Assembly: GCA_938038385.1 (NCBI GenBank)
Contig: CALHRD010000035.1
Location: 1-49,313, forward strand
Origin: an uncultured Burkholderiales bacterium
GTDB taxonomy: Bacteria > Pseudomonadota > Gammaproteobacteria > Burkholderiales > Thiobacillaceae
Direction: 5' to 3'
Length of the DNA: 49,313 bases
Numbering within the stretch: the stretch's first letter is position 1; every line of letters starts with the position of its first letter. This document shows, in pieces, positions 25,004 through 35,048 of the stretch. A program made the translations under genes and the position numbers. A model generated the notes under the pieces. It did not search any database. It was not told where the DNA came from and saw nothing but the letters and a program-made list of their open reading frames with translations.

Positions 25004-26119
25004 ATGGAAGCTGAGCAGGTGCAGGAGATCACGCACATGGTCGTCGGCCTGGGTTTCGTCCTGGCCCTGGTGTTCGGTTACGTGGCCAACAAGACCAGCT
25101 TCTGCACGATGGGGGCGGTCTCGGACGTGGTGAACATGGGGGAATGGGGGCGCATGCGCGCCTGGCTGCTGGCCATCGCCGTCGCCATCCTCGGTACGGC
25201 CATCCTCGAATATGTCGGCTACCTGGACCCGACCAAGACCATCTACACCAGCTCCAGACTGCCCTGGCTGGCGATGCTCGTAGGCGGCCTGACGTTTGGC
25301 GTGGGCATGACCCTGGCATCCGGTTGTGGCCAGCGTACCCTGGTGCGGCTGGGGGGCGGCAACCTGAAATCGGTCGTGGTCTTCCTGTTCCTCGGTTATT
25401 CCGCCCTCGTCACCCTGCGTGGCATCTTTGGCTGGTTCCGCGTCAATGTGCTCGAGGCCGATGCGGTCACGTACCACTTCGATCATCTCCAAACCCTGCC
25501 GGTGCTCGTGGTCGGCCCGGACAATCAGCTCGGCCAGCTCATGGTCGCCGTCGCGCTCAGTCTCGGCATCATGGCCTTCGTGTTCGGCAGTAAAGACTTC
25601 CGCCGCAGCACCGATAACGTCCTGGCGGGTATCGTGGTCGGGCTGGTGGTGGTGGGCGGCTGGTATGTCACGGGCAAGCTCGGCTTCCTGCCGGAGCACC
25701 CCGACACCCTGGAGCCGGTCTATCTGGGCACCAACTCCAGGCTGGCCGAATCGATGAGCTTCGTCGCGCCGCTGGGATACACCATGGATTTGTGGGCCTA
25801 CTGGACAGACACCTCGACCACCGTCACCTTCGCCATCGCCACGGTCTTCGGTGTGGTGATCGGGTCTTTCCTGTACTCGGTGTTCAACAGGACCTTCCGT
25901 TGGGAATACTTCACCTCACCCCAGGACATGTTCCGACACCTGATCGGCGCCGTGCTGATGGGCTTTGGTGGCGTAACCGCCCTCGGCTGCACCATTGGTC
26001 AGGGGGTAACCGGCATCTCCACCCTGGCCGTGGGTTCGATCATCGTCTTTTTCGCCATCGTGACGGGGGCTGCGGTGACCATGAAAGTCCAGTATTATTT
26101 GATGATGCGGGACGCTTGA
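25004..26119 (+). CDS. YeeE/YedE family sulfur-compound transporter
   Basis: A 371-residue inner-membrane protein with about nine to ten helices. Three family motifs with conserved Cys are visible: KTSFCTMGA near 30, LASGCGQRTLVRLGGG near 105, and ALGCTIGQGVTG near 330. The family includes TsuA (YeeE), which imports thiosulfate by relay through such Cys. The internal repeat of two related halves is recognisable. It is followed 69 bases later by a TlpA-type thioredoxin, suggesting a pair handling sulfur compounds and disulfides. Confidence 0.9.
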   Translation: MEAEQVQEITHMVVGLGFVLALVFGYVANKTSFCTMGAVSDVVNMGEWGRMRAWLLAIAVAILGTAILEYVGYLDPTKTIYTSSRLPWLAMLVGGLTFGVGMTLASGCGQRTLVRLGGGNLKSVVVFLFLGYSALVTLRGIFGWFRVNVLEADAVTYHFDHLQTLPVLVVGPDNQLGQLMVAVALSLGIMAFVFGSKDFRRSTDNVLAGIVVGLVVVGGWYVTGKLGFLPEHPDTLEPVYLGTNSRLAESMSFVAPLGYTMDLWAYWTDTSTTVTFAIATVFGVVIGSFLYSVFNRTFRWEYFTSPQDMFRHLIGAVLMGFGGVTALGCTIGQGVTGISTLAVGSIIVFFAIVTGAAVTMKVQYYLMMRDA

Positions 26120-26188
26120 CGATGGCGGGCGCATCGCCGTGGTGTCCGCAGTTGCCACGACACCGCGGTGTTCAGTAAAGGATAACGA

Positions 26189-26806
26189 ATGCGCAGATTC
26201 CTCATCGCCTGGCTCCTTGGCATGAGTCTCATGGCAAGCGGGCCCGCCCAGGCACAGGCCGAGTCCTCCAAGGCCATCAATTTCCAGTTCACTGACATCA
26301 ACGGCAAGTCGATACGCCTGTCGGACTTTCGTGGCAAGTGGGTGCTGGTAAATTTCTGGGCACCCTGGTGCCCGTTGTGTTGGGCGGAGGTGCCCGCTCT
26401 CAATGAGTTGAACAAGCGCAAGGATTTCGTCGTCATAGGTATCGGTCTGGACTATGGCCCGGAGGAGGGCGTGGTACGTGACGTGGCAAGCCGTCATAAC
26501 CTGGACTTCCACGCCATCGTCGCCGGTGGTGCGCGCCGGAATCCGGACAGCCCGTTCCGACAGGTAGGACCGGTGGATTTCTACCCCACTTCCTACCTTT
26601 ACGACCCCAACGGCGAGATCGTGATGTTCATTCCAGGTCAGGTGAAATTGCAGAACATCCATGCCTTCGTGGCGTCCTGGAACAAGAAGAATGCAGGCGT
26701 GCCCGCGGATCAGCCGGGAGCGGCCGCCGAGGTCAAGGAAGTCGATTTCAGCAAGCCAAAGTCCGCGACACCGCCGCAAAGAACCCGAAAGACCACGACT
26801 TACTGA
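26189..26806 (+). CDS. TlpA-like periplasmic thioredoxin-family protein
   Basis: A 205-residue secreted protein with a signal peptide ending near AQAQA. The thioredoxin-fold domain has active site WCPLC (Cys61, Cys64) and the TlpA-type opening NFQFTDINGKSIRLSDFRGKWVLVNFWAPWC. A charged C-terminal tail of about 35 residues (Pro/Lys/Ala-rich) is extra. AAAGGATAACG is the ribosome-binding site. It probably reduces or transfers disulfides or sulfur in the periplasm, perhaps for the transporter just upstream. It is not a cytochrome-c-maturation gene by context. Confidence 0.9.
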   Translation: MRRFLIAWLLGMSLMASGPAQAQAESSKAINFQFTDINGKSIRLSDFRGKWVLVNFWAPWCPLCWAEVPALNELNKRKDFVVIGIGLDYGPEEGVVRDVASRHNLDFHAIVAGGARRNPDSPFRQVGPVDFYPTSYLYDPNGEIVMFIPGQVKLQNIHAFVASWNKKNAGVPADQPGAAAEVKEVDFSKPKSATPPQRTRKTTTY

Positions 26807-26824
26807 CGGCAGGCCAGGCCTGCA

Positions 26825-26854
26825 TTGACGACGCAGTCATCCATCATCCATAAT
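26825..26854 (+). promoter_or_regulatory. Promoter of tRNA-Lys
   Basis: TTGACG (26825-26830), an 18-bp spacer and CATAAT (26849-26854) each match the sigma-70 consensus at five of six positions. Transcription would start near 26861, about seven bases before the mature tRNA 5' end. Confidence 0.7.
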
Positions 26855-26867
26855 TGACGCTTTCTCC

Positions 26868-26943
26868 GGGTCGTTAGCTCAGCCGGTAGAGCAGCGGACT
26901 TTTAATCCGTTGGTCGCAGGTTCGAATCCTGCACGACCCACCA
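26868..26943 (+). tRNA. tRNA-Lys (anticodon UUU)
   Basis: A 76-base tRNA with a full cloverleaf. The acceptor arms are GGGTCGT and ACGACCC with discriminator A and an encoded CCA. The D arm is GCTC/GAGC, the anticodon stem GCGGA/TCCGT with loop CTTTTAA (anticodon TTT), and the T arm GCAGG-TTCGAAT-CCTGC. All stems pair without mismatch. It stands alone between the TlpA-like gene and ilvB, with its own good promoter. A GC hairpin at about 26998-27011 may end the transcript but lacks a strong T run. Confidence 0.99.
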
Positions 26944-27019
26944 GTCTTTCCCCCCACCGGTTCCGCGTGAAGGCCCTTGCGGCAACAGGACCTTTCGGGC
27001 GCCACGGCGCCGTGTTTGC

Positions 27020-27048
27020 TTGACCGCCGGGTTCACAAACATTAGTGT
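27020..27048 (+). promoter_or_regulatory. Possible promoter of ilvB
   Basis: TTGACC (27020-27025) followed after 17 bp by TAGTGT (27043-27048). The -35 is good, the -10 weak. The 60-base leader that would result contains no peptide rich in Ile, Val or Leu codons, so classical ilv attenuation is not evident here. Confidence 0.35.
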
Positions 27049-27081
27049 TCTAAGCTTTTCCGGATCGAAAATCATCGCACC

Positions 27082-28791
27082 ATGGCTGATACAGAAACGA
27101 CCGGTGCCGAGATCGTCGTGCGCTGTCTACAGGCGGAAGGCGTCGAGTATGTCTTCGGTTACCCGGGCGGGGCGGTGCTCAACATCTACGATGAAATCTA
27201 CAAGCAGAAGCGGTTCAAGCATGTACTGGTAAGGCATGAGCAGGCGGCGGTGCATGCGGCCGACGCCTATGCGCGCTCGACAGGCAGGGTGGGGGTTGCC
27301 CTGGTCACCTCGGGGCCGGGCGCGACCAACGCGGTGACCGGCATCGCCACGGCCTACATGGACTCCATACCGCTGGTGGTGCTGACCGGTCAGGTCCCGA
27401 CCGCGGCGATCGGCATGGACGCCTTCCAGGAGGTGGACACCGTCGGGATCAGCCGACCCTGCGTCAAACACAATTTCCTGGTGAAGGACGTTCGGGAACT
27501 CGCCACCACGATCAAGAAGGCCTTCTACATCGCTGCCACGGGACGGCCCGGGCCGGTGGTGGTGGACATCCCCAAGGACGTGACGCAGCACACCTGTGCG
27601 TTCGAATATCCGGCCGACATCCGCATGCGCTCGTACAACCCGACCTTCAAGGGGCATGCCGGTCAGATCAAGCGCGCCGTGCAGATGCTGCTGGAGGCCA
27701 AGCGTCCGATGATCTACACGGGGGGCGGGGTTATCCTGGGAGATGCCGCCGAGCAGGTCATCGAACTGACCCGTCTGCTCGGCTATCCGGTGACCAATAC
27801 GCTCATGGGTCTGGGCGGCTACCCGGCGCCGGATCCCCTCTTTCTGGGCATGCTGGGCATGCACGGCACTTTCGAGGCGAACATGGCCATGCAGCACTGC
27901 GACGTGCTGCTCGCCGTGGGCGCGCGTTTCGACGACCGCGTCATCGGCAATCCCAAACACTTCGCCAAGGAGGCCAGGCGCATCGTCCACATCGACGTCG
28001 ATCCCTCCTCGATCTCCAAGCGGGTCAAGGTGGATGTGCCCATCGTCGGCGACGTGGCCCACGTACTGGACGAGATCATCCGGCAGCTGAAGGCAGGCAG
28101 CGAACGCCCCGACCAGGCCGCGCTGAAGGCATGGTGGGCGCAGATCGAGTTGTGGCGTTCGCAGGATTGTCTGAAATACGACCGTTCCTCGGAGGTCATC
28201 AAGCCGCAGTATGTCATCGAGAAGCTGTATGAGGTCACCGGCGGTGAGGCCTACGTCACCTCGGACGTGGGGCAGCACCAGATGTGGGCGGCGCAGTATT
28301 ACCCATTCAGCAAGCCACGTCGCTGGATCAACTCCGGCGGGCTGGGCACCATGGGGGTCGGTCTGCCCTACGCCATGGGCGTGCAGCTGGCCTTCCCCGA
28401 CGCCATGGTGGCCTGCGTGACGGGGGAGGGCAGCATCCAGATGAACATCCAGGAGTTGTCGACCTGTCAGCAGGAAAACCTGCCCATCAAGATCATCCTG
28501 CTCAACAACCGTTATCTCGGCATGGTGCGGCAGTGGCAGGAGTTCTTCTACGAGGAGCGCTATGCGGAATCCTACGTCGATGCCCTGCCGGATTTCGCCA
28601 AGCTGGCCGAGGCCTACGGACACGTCGGCATGACCATCGAAAAGCCGCAGGATGTGGAACCGGCCCTGCGTGATGCCTTCGGCAAGTACAGGGATAGGCT
28701 GGTGTTCCTCAACTTCGTCACCGACCCGCGCGAGAATGTCTACCCGATGATTCCCGCCGGCAAGGGTCTCTCCGAGATGATCCTGGTCTGA
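27082..28791 (+). CDS. ilvB: Acetolactate synthase, large (catalytic) subunit
   Basis: A 569-residue thiamine-diphosphate enzyme for the first common step of valine, leucine and isoleucine synthesis. Visible are VFGYPGGAVLNIYDEIY with the nearby activating Glu (VRHEQAAVHAADAYARSTGRVG), the FAD/linker middle domain, and the ThDP/Mg motif GEGSIQMNIQELSTCQQENLPIKIILLNN. Length and motifs fit biosynthetic AHAS I/III-type enzymes (ilvB or ilvI by naming). The regulatory subunit ilvH follows 29 bases later. Confidence 0.96.
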   Translation: MADTETTGAEIVVRCLQAEGVEYVFGYPGGAVLNIYDEIYKQKRFKHVLVRHEQAAVHAADAYARSTGRVGVALVTSGPGATNAVTGIATAYMDSIPLVVLTGQVPTAAIGMDAFQEVDTVGISRPCVKHNFLVKDVRELATTIKKAFYIAATGRPGPVVVDIPKDVTQHTCAFEYPADIRMRSYNPTFKGHAGQIKRAVQMLLEAKRPMIYTGGGVILGDAAEQVIELTRLLGYPVTNTLMGLGGYPAPDPLFLGMLGMHGTFEANMAMQHCDVLLAVGARFDDRVIGNPKHFAKEARRIVHIDVDPSSISKRVKVDVPIVGDVAHVLDEIIRQLKAGSERPDQAALKAWWAQIELWRSQDCLKYDRSSEVIKPQYVIEKLYEVTGGEAYVTSDVGQHQMWAAQYYPFSKPRRWINSGGLGTMGVGLPYAMGVQLAFPDAMVACVTGEGSIQMNIQELSTCQQENLPIKIILLNNRYLGMVRQWQEFFYEERYAESYVDALPDFAKLAEAYGHVGMTIEKPQDVEPALRDAFGKYRDRLVFLNFVTDPRENVYPMIPAGKGLSEMILV

Positions 28792-28820
28792 TCCCAGACC
28801 GCTGATACCGGATTCCCCGT

Positions 28821-29312
28821 ATGCGCCACATCATCTCCCTCCTGATGGAAAACGAGTCCGGGGCGTTGTCCCGTGTTGCGGGACTGTTCTCCGCCCGTGG
28901 CTACAACATCGAGTCCCTCACCGTCGCCCCGACCGAAGACCCGACCCTGTCGCGCATGACCATCGTCACCCGCGGCTCGGACGACGTGATCGAACAGATC
29001 ACCAAGCAGTTGAACAAGCTGGTGGACGTGGTGAAGGTGCAGGATCTCACCGACGGCGGGCATATCGAGCGTGAGCTCATGTTGGTGAAGGTGCGCGCCA
29101 CGGGTGAGTATCGCGAGGAGATGAAGCGCATGTCCGACATCTTTCGCGGGCGCATCATCGACGTGACCGACAAGACCTACACCATCGAGCTTACCGGCAC
29201 GGTCAGCAAGCTCAACGCTTTTCTCGGCGCTCTGGAACCCGATGCCATCCTGGAGGCGGTGCGCACCGGTGCCTCCGGCATAGGCCGGGGCGAGCGGGTC
29301 ATGAAGGTCTAG
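28821..29312 (+). CDS. ilvH: Acetolactate synthase, small (regulatory) subunit
   Basis: A 163-residue protein. The N-terminal ACT domain (MRHIISLLMENESGALSRVAGLFSARGYNIESLTVAPTED) binds valine for feedback inhibition. The C-terminal half (about 80-163) is the usual ACT-like partner domain (LMLVKVRA, FRGRIIDVT, YTIELTG). It activates IlvB and makes it valine-sensitive. Length is normal for IlvH/IlvN-III. It lies 92 bases before ilvC; that spacer has a heptamer repeat. Confidence 0.97.
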   Translation: MRHIISLLMENESGALSRVAGLFSARGYNIESLTVAPTEDPTLSRMTIVTRGSDDVIEQITKQLNKLVDVVKVQDLTDGGHIERELMLVKVRATGEYREEMKRMSDIFRGRIIDVTDKTYTIELTGTVSKLNAFLGALEPDAILEAVRTGASGIGRGERVMKV

Positions 29313-29329
29313 TGAGGCGTCAGGCGTGA

Positions 29330-30421
<1,092 letters not shown>

Positions 30422-30435
30422 GCGGGCCGTGCGGC

Positions 30436-31092
30436 GTGTGCAGTGAGACGGGGGTTCACCCGCTGATCGCCCGTGAGGGCTGGACGCATGTGGCCGTCGC
30501 CTTTGTCGCGGCGGTGGCTGCGACCTATTGGTTCGAGGGCTGGTTGACCGCCCTGCCGTTCTGGCTGGCATTCGTCTTCGTGTTGCAGTTTTTCCGCGAT
30601 CCGCCGCGCACCCCGGTGCAGGGGCCTGGTCTGGTCCTGTCGCCGGCCGACGGGCGGGTGGTGGCGGTGGAGGAGACGGACGACCCCTGGCTCAAGCGCC
30701 GAGCGCTCAAGATCAGCGTGTTCATGAACGTGTTCAACGTCCACTCCAACCGCAGTCCGGTCGATGGCGAGGTGAAGGCGCAGTGGTATCACGCCGGCCT
30801 GTTCGTCAACGCGGTGCTCGACAAGGCCTCGCGCGAGAACGAGCGCAATGCCCTGTGGTTGCGCACCGACGACGGTCAGGATGTCACCTGTGTACAGGTG
30901 GCCGGGCTGGTCGCCCGTCGCATCCTGTCCTACGTCAAACCCGGCGACCACCTCGCGCGCGGCCAGCGCTACGGTTTCATCCGATTCGGTTCCCGGCTGG
31001 ACGTCTATCTGCCCCTGGATGCAAGGCCGCATGTCGGTCTGGGCGACAGGGTGCGTGCCGCTGTCGATGTCCTGGCCATGCTGAAACGGTGA
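30436..31092 (+). CDS. psd: Phosphatidylserine decarboxylase (short, archaetidylserine-type)
   Basis: A 218-residue pyruvoyl enzyme that makes phosphatidylethanolamine. Two hydrophobic N-terminal segments (about 17-33 and 37-55) anchor it. [33 protein letters not shown] and the self-cleavage site [12 protein letters not shown] near 178-189 (Gly-Ser in place of LGST) are typical of the short PSD form. The start is GTG at 30436, a little uncertain. It lies between ilvC and pssA, the usual betaproteobacterial arrangement, and overlaps pssA by four bases. Confidence 0.95.
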   Translation: MCSETGVHPLIAREGWTHVAVAFVAAVAATYWFEGWLTALPFWLAFVFVLQFFRDPPRTPVQGPGLVLSPADGRVVAVEETDDPWLKRRALKISVFMNVFNVHSNRSPVDGEVKAQWYHAGLFVNAVLDKASRENERNALWLRTDDGQDVTCVQVAGLVARRILSYVKPGDHLARGQRYGFIRFGSRLDVYLPLDARPHVGLGDRVRAAVDVLAMLKR

Positions 31093-31859
31093 GCGAGGAT
31101 CCGGGTCTCGTCCGCTTCCGGGGCCGTTTCGCCCGGCGCGGTATCTATCTGCTGCCCAATCTCCTGACCTCCGGTGCCCTGTTCGCCGGCTTCTACGCCA
31201 TCGTTCAGGCCATGAACGGGCGCTTCGAGCATGCCGCCGTCGGCATCTTCGTGGCCATGGTGCTCGACGGTCTGGACGGGCGGGTGGCGCGTCTGACGCG
31301 CACTCAGAGCGCCTTCGGCGCCGAGTACGATTCACTGTCCGACATGGTCGCCTTCGGGGTAGCGCCCGCACTGGTGATGTACAGTTTCGCCCTGAAAGGT
31401 CTGGGCAAGCTCGGCTGGATCGCCGCCTTCGTTTATTGCGCCGGCGCGGCCCTGAGGTTGGCGCGTTTCAACACCCTGCTCGATGTGCAGGACAAGCGCT
31501 GGTTCCAGGGCCTGCCCAGCCCCTCGGCGGCAGCGCTCATCGCCGGTCTGGTCTGGGTGGCGCACGACAATCGCCTGAGCGGCGAGGAACTGCGCTGGTT
31601 CGCCTGGGCCCTGACTTTGTTCGCCGGCATCACCATGGTGACCAATCTGCGTTTCTACAGCGGCAAGGACATCAACCTGCGCAAGAGCGTGCCCTTCGTC
31701 GTCGTGGTGCTGATCGCGCTGTCTTTCGTCCTCATCTCGCTCGATCCGCCCATCGTGCTCTTCTCCCTGTTCCTCGGGTACGCGCTTTCGGGCTATGTCG
31801 TGAGCCTCTATCAATGGCACAAAACCCGGTCACGCAAAGGGTTGTCCGAAGCGCAGTAG
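31089..31859 (+). CDS. pssA: CDP-diacylglycerol-serine O-phosphatidyltransferase
   Basis: A 256-residue integral membrane enzyme (about six to eight helices) that makes phosphatidylserine. The CDP-alcohol phosphotransferase signature is complete: D63-G-x2-A67-R68-x8-G77-x3-D81-x3-D85. The start is GTG at 31089, overlapping the psd stop, so the two phosphatidylethanolamine enzymes are co-translated. The last bases of the gene contain the -35 of the putative leu promoter. Length and helix pattern fit the type II (Bacillus-like) PssA. Confidence 0.96.
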   Translation: MSEDPGLVRFRGRFARRGIYLLPNLLTSGALFAGFYAIVQAMNGRFEHAAVGIFVAMVLDGLDGRVARLTRTQSAFGAEYDSLSDMVAFGVAPALVMYSFALKGLGKLGWIAAFVYCAGAALRLARFNTLLDVQDKRWFQGLPSPSAAALIAGLVWVAHDNRLSGEELRWFAWALTLFAGITMVTNLRFYSGKDINLRKSVPFVVVVLIALSFVLISLDPPIVLFSLFLGYALSGYVVSLYQWHKTRSRKGLSEAQ

Positions 31860-31870
31860 GCGGCTATATT
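31842..31870 (+). promoter_or_regulatory. Predicted leu promoter, start of transcription at the leader ATG
   Basis: TTGTCC (31842-31847), 17 bp, TATATT (31865-31870, five of six). With the usual 6-7 bases after the -10, transcription would begin at about 31877, the A of the leader-peptide ATG. The -35 lies inside the end of pssA. Confidence 0.6.
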
Positions 31871-31876
31871 GGGGCC

Positions 31877-31966
31877 ATGGACAGCATCTTCGCATCCAGA
31901 CAGTCTTCCTCTCTGCGGCTGGCAACCCGCCTGCTGCTGCTGCTGCTGCCCCGTTGCGGGCGCTGA
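31877..31966 (+). CDS. leuL: leu operon leader peptide
   Basis: A 29-codon open frame 168 bases upstream of leuA. It has six consecutive Leu codons, all CTG (residues 19-24, bases 31931-31948), and two more at 13 and 15, so eight of 29 residues are Leu. Such runs are the mark of leucine attenuation, where ribosome stalling at Leu codons reports charged tRNA-Leu. There is no ribosome-binding site, and the predicted transcript starts at the ATG, so it would be translated leaderless. Three bases after the stop begins a CT-rich stretch. Position and codon run make the identification strong. Confidence 0.8.
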   Translation: MDSIFASRQSSSLRLATRLLLLLLPRCGR

Positions 31967-32039
31967 TATCTCTCCTTTCCCTTTTTCGTTAGCATTCCCG
32001 TTTGCAAGCCGTTCGCCGGCTCGTCCAGGCGTGGCTTGA

Positions 32040-32053
32040 CCCCCCACGGGGGG
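32040..32053 (+). promoter_or_regulatory. GC hairpin in the leuA leader, possible attenuator element
   Basis: CCCCCC (32040-32045) and GGGGGG (32048-32053) can form a short tight hairpin. Other self-complementary stretches lie around it (AGCCG/CGGCT near 32003-32017, CCGGGCCCGG near 32069-32079). No T run follows, so a classical attenuator terminator is not evident; regulation could be at Rho or translation level. Confidence 0.4.
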
Positions 32054-32133
32054 CGGCTCGGGTGAGTTCTCCGGGCCCGGGGCAAAGTCAACCGGCCGTG
32101 ACCCTGTAGGGCGGCATGCATTTGGAGCAGGCC

Positions 32134-33675
32134 ATGAAAGAGCAATTGATCGTTTTCGATACCACCTTGCGCGACGGTGAGCAAAGCCCCGGCGCATCGA
32201 TGACCAGGGAGGAGAAGGTCCGCATCGCCAAACAGCTGGAACGCATGCGGGTGGATGTGATCGAGGCGGGCTTCCCCGCCGCCAGCAACGGTGATTTCGA
32301 GGCGGTGAAGGCAGTGGCGGACGCCATCAGGGAGAGCACGGTGTGCGGGCTGGCGCGCGCCCTGGAAAACGATATCAACCGCGCCGGCGAGGCCCTCAGG
32401 GGCGCCGCCTCGGGCCGCATCCACACCTTCATCGCCACCAGCCCGATCCACATGGAGAGAAAGCTCAGGATGACCCCCGAGCAGGTCGTCGAACAGGCGG
32501 TCAGGGCGGTGCAATGGGCGCGGCGCTGGACCGACGACGTGGAGTTCTCGCCCGAGGATGCCGGTCGCTCCGACCCCGACTTCCTCTGCCGGGTGCTGGA
32601 GGCGGTGATCGATGCCGGCGCGCGCACCCTCAACATCCCCGACACCGTCGGCTACAACCTGCCCTGGCAGTTCGGCGAGTTGATCCGTACCCTACGCGAA
32701 CGCATCCCCAACTCGGACAAGGCTGTCTTCTCCGTGCACTGCCACAACGACCTGGGGCTGGCCGTGGCCAATTCGCTCTCCGCGGTCCTGAACGGCGCCC
32801 GCCAGGTCGAGTGCACCATCAACGGCCTGGGCGAGCGGGCGGGCAATGCCTCGCTGGAGGAGATCGTCATGGCGGTGCGCACGCGCCAGGACGTCTTCCC
32901 CTGCGACACCCGCCTGGATACCACCCAGATCGTACCGGCGAGCCGGCTGGTGGCCGGGATCACGGGTTTTGCCGTTCAGCCCAACAAGGCCATCGTCGGT
33001 GCCAACGCCTTCGCCCACGAGTCCGGCATCCACCAGGACGGCGTGCTCAAGCACCGCGAGACCTACGAGATCATGCGCGCCGAGGACGTGGGTTGGAGCG
33101 CCAACCGCATGGTGCTGGGCAAGCACTCCGGTCGCAACGCCTTCAAGACGCGGCTGGCGGAATTGGGCATCGTGCTGGAGTCGGAGGAGGCCCTGAACGC
33201 CGCCTTCGCCCGCTTCAAGGACCTCGCGGACAAGAAGCACGAGATCTTCGACGAGGACATCCACGCCCTGATCTCGGACGAGGCCACCTTCGCCCAGGCC
33301 GACCGCTACAAGCTGCTGTCGCTCAAGGTCTGCTCCGAAACCGGCGAGACACCGCATGCCATCGTCGTGCTCTCCGACAACGGCGAGGAGCGTCGCGCCG
33401 AGGCCGACGGCGGCGGGCCGGTGGATGCCGCCTTCAGGGCGATCGAGTCCATCGTGCAGTCGGCCTCCGACCTGCTGCTCTACTCGGTCAACAACATCAC
33501 CACCGGCACGGACGCCCAGGGAGAGGTGACGGTGCGGGTGAACAAGGGCGGACGCATCGTCAACGGTCAGGGTGCCGATACGGACATCGTCATCGCCTCG
33601 GCCAGGGCCTATCTCAACGCGCTCAACAAGTTGATGAGCGGCGAGGTGCGGGCGCATCCGCAGGTCACGCCCTGA
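32134..33675 (+). CDS. leuA: 2-isopropylmalate synthase
   Basis: A 513-residue enzyme for the first committed step of leucine synthesis. The catalytic TIM barrel has [16 protein letters not shown] and the metal motif [31 protein letters not shown] follows. The C-terminal LeuA dimer domain (about 385-510) is the leucine-feedback site. The ATG at 32134 (GGAGCAGG before it) starts at the family position; an in-frame ATG at 32116 adds six residues. It is preceded by a Leu-rich leader peptide, so it is likely regulated by both feedback and attenuation. Confidence 0.97.
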   Translation: MKEQLIVFDTTLRDGEQSPGASMTREEKVRIAKQLERMRVDVIEAGFPAASNGDFEAVKAVADAIRESTVCGLARALENDINRAGEALRGAASGRIHTFIATSPIHMERKLRMTPEQVVEQAVRAVQWARRWTDDVEFSPEDAGRSDPDFLCRVLEAVIDAGARTLNIPDTVGYNLPWQFGELIRTLRERIPNSDKAVFSVHCHNDLGLAVANSLSAVLNGARQVECTINGLGERAGNASLEEIVMAVRTRQDVFPCDTRLDTTQIVPASRLVAGITGFAVQPNKAIVGANAFAHESGIHQDGVLKHRETYEIMRAEDVGWSANRMVLGKHSGRNAFKTRLAELGIVLESEEALNAAFARFKDLADKKHEIFDEDIHALISDEATFAQADRYKLLSLKVCSETGETPHAIVVLSDNGEERRAEADGGGPVDAAFRAIESIVQSASDLLLYSVNNITTGTDAQGEVTVRVNKGGRIVNGQGADTDIVIASARAYLNALNKLMSGEVRAHPQVTP

Positions 33676-33736
33676 TCTGACGGCCTAGGCGGAAAGACCT
33701 GGGGCAGTCAATTCGCGCCAGCATTGGGCGCCGGTC

Positions 33737-33760
33737 AGACCTGGCTTCTCCCAGGTCTGC
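33737..33760. terminator. Hairpin between convergent leuA and the cytochrome gene
   Basis: CAGACCTGG (33737-33745) pairs perfectly with CCAGGTCTG (33752-33760) around a six-base loop. It lies 62 bases after leuA and 39 bases after the end of the minus-strand cytochrome gene. There is no T run on either strand, so it is a plausible but not certain bidirectional end signal. Confidence 0.45.
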
Positions 33761-33798
33761 CGCGCAACGGCCATGAGTCGGATAGTCGGCACTCGGGG

Positions 33799-34587
33799 CT
33801 AGGTGCGCGCGCCACTCAAGTGCAGCTTGGGCAGGCGGCCTTCGTTCTCGGACACCAGCTCAGGCACGCGACCGAACCAAAGCTGCCACATGGAGATCAC
33901 CCACATGGCGGCGAAGGAGATACCCATGACGCCACCGGAGGCAATCACCACCCATGCGAAACCGGTCCAGACCTTGGTGAGATACCAGGAGGCGATGTCG
34001 GTGATGAGCACGGCGAAAGGGGCGGCGATCAGCACGCATTTGAGCCACACCGGCCGCACGTAGGCGTGGGTGAAGATGTAGCCGACGATGAAGAAGATGA
34101 AGGTGATGGAGAAGAGGTGGATGTGCGACACCCGCACCAGGGTGGGGATGGTCATGCCGGTGTCCTGTAGCGCCACCGCCTGTATGCCTTCGACCGTAGT
34201 CAGGTTGGGCAGGTGCGGGTTGGCCTCCGGGCTGTGGCAGGCAATGCAATGCTGGTCGATGATCGGCTTGATGGCGCTCTCGATCAGCTCCGGCTTGGCC
34301 CCATCGTGCAGCCAATCGAACACGATCTTTTTCTTGTCGTCCGGCAGCATGTCCGACATGGGCCCGCGCAGCGCCGTCTCCAGCTTGGTACCCTCAGGAT
34401 TGCCGCGATAGGCGATCATCAGGTCCTTGCCCGAGAGCATGGGGTTGCCGTCCTTGCCGGCATGCGACTCCCATACCTGGATCATGGCCATGAGATAGGC
34501 CAGGCCGAAGGTGAGCAGGACCATGGTGAACAGCACCCGCACTGACATGGGCAGGTAGCGGAAATACACAACGTGAGTCGAGTTCAT
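33799..34587 (-). CDS. Membrane-bound monoheme cytochrome c-type protein
   Basis: A 262-residue protein with one N-terminal helix (about 16-36) and three C-terminal helices (about 155-176, 181-200, 212-236). Between them is a periplasmic domain with one covalent heme site C114-I-A-C117-H118. Its HxS-rich stretch VRVSHIHLFSITFIFFI has several His in the first C-terminal helix, which could bind a further heme. The family is not recognised as a named oxidase subunit. It stands alone with its own promoter, and electron transfer at the inner membrane is likely. Confidence 0.8.
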   Translation of the reverse strand: MNSTHVVYFRYLPMSVRVLFTMVLLTFGLAYLMAMIQVWESHAGKDGNPMLSGKDLMIAYRGNPEGTKLETALRGPMSDMLPDDKKKIVFDWLHDGAKPELIESAIKPIIDQHCIACHSPEANPHLPNLTTVEGIQAVALQDTGMTIPTLVRVSHIHLFSITFIFFIVGYIFTHAYVRPVWLKCVLIAAPFAVLITDIASWYLTKVWTGFAWVVIASGGVMGISFAAMWVISMWQLWFGRVPELVSENEGRLPKLHLSGART

Positions 34588-34616
34588 GGCAGGGCAGGGG
34601 TGCTGAAATGTTCCGG

Positions 34617-34645
34617 AGTGTATTAACAGATACTAATATCGTCAA
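34617..34645 (-). promoter_or_regulatory. Promoter of the membrane cytochrome gene
   Basis: Read on the minus strand: TTGACG (34645-34640), a 17-bp spacer and TACACT (34622-34617). Five and four of six consensus positions match. The start of transcription would be near 34610, about 23 bases before the ATG. The spacer is AT-rich compared with its surroundings. Confidence 0.6.
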
Positions 34646-34670
34646 ATGGTTCTGGAATGGTTGCCAGGGA

Positions 34671-34689
34671 CACAGCAAAGCCTGCTGTG
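34671..34689 (-). terminator. Hairpin downstream of the DUF2069 gene
   Basis: CACAGCA (34671-34677) pairs perfectly with TGCTGTG (34683-34689) around a five-base loop. It lies 34 bases after the end of the minus-strand run that begins with the WrbA gene. No T run follows, so the terminator role is tentative. Confidence 0.4.
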
Positions 34690-34722
34690 GGTGGACCAAG
34701 ATGAAGTGTGAGCATGCTTGGC

Positions 34723-35048
34723 CTAGGCAGGCCGTCTTAGGTAAAGCGCGACGAAAACGAAGAAACTGAGCGACAGCACCAGACTGGCCGTAGCCAGGAC
34801 ATAGGCCGGGGATGGGTCGCTCGCCAGGCGCACCACGGCCTCGAGGACATAGAGCCAGATCAGCAGGCTGGCCCAACGATAGGTATAGGGCCGGCCTTGC
34901 AGGATGCCACGCAGGGGCAGGAGCAGGGGCAGCACCTTGAGCGCCAGCCAGGAGCCACCGGGCCGTAGTGGAGCGAGCCACAGCTCCCAGGCCAGCCCCA
35001 GCAGGATGAGGGCGATGAGGCTGGCGGCCGCCCCCCACTGCGCCCAAA

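Noticed and set aside
31930-31949. CTG triplet run as a microsatellite
   Set aside because: The run is in frame in a short ORF just upstream of leuA, so a leucine leader peptide explains it better.
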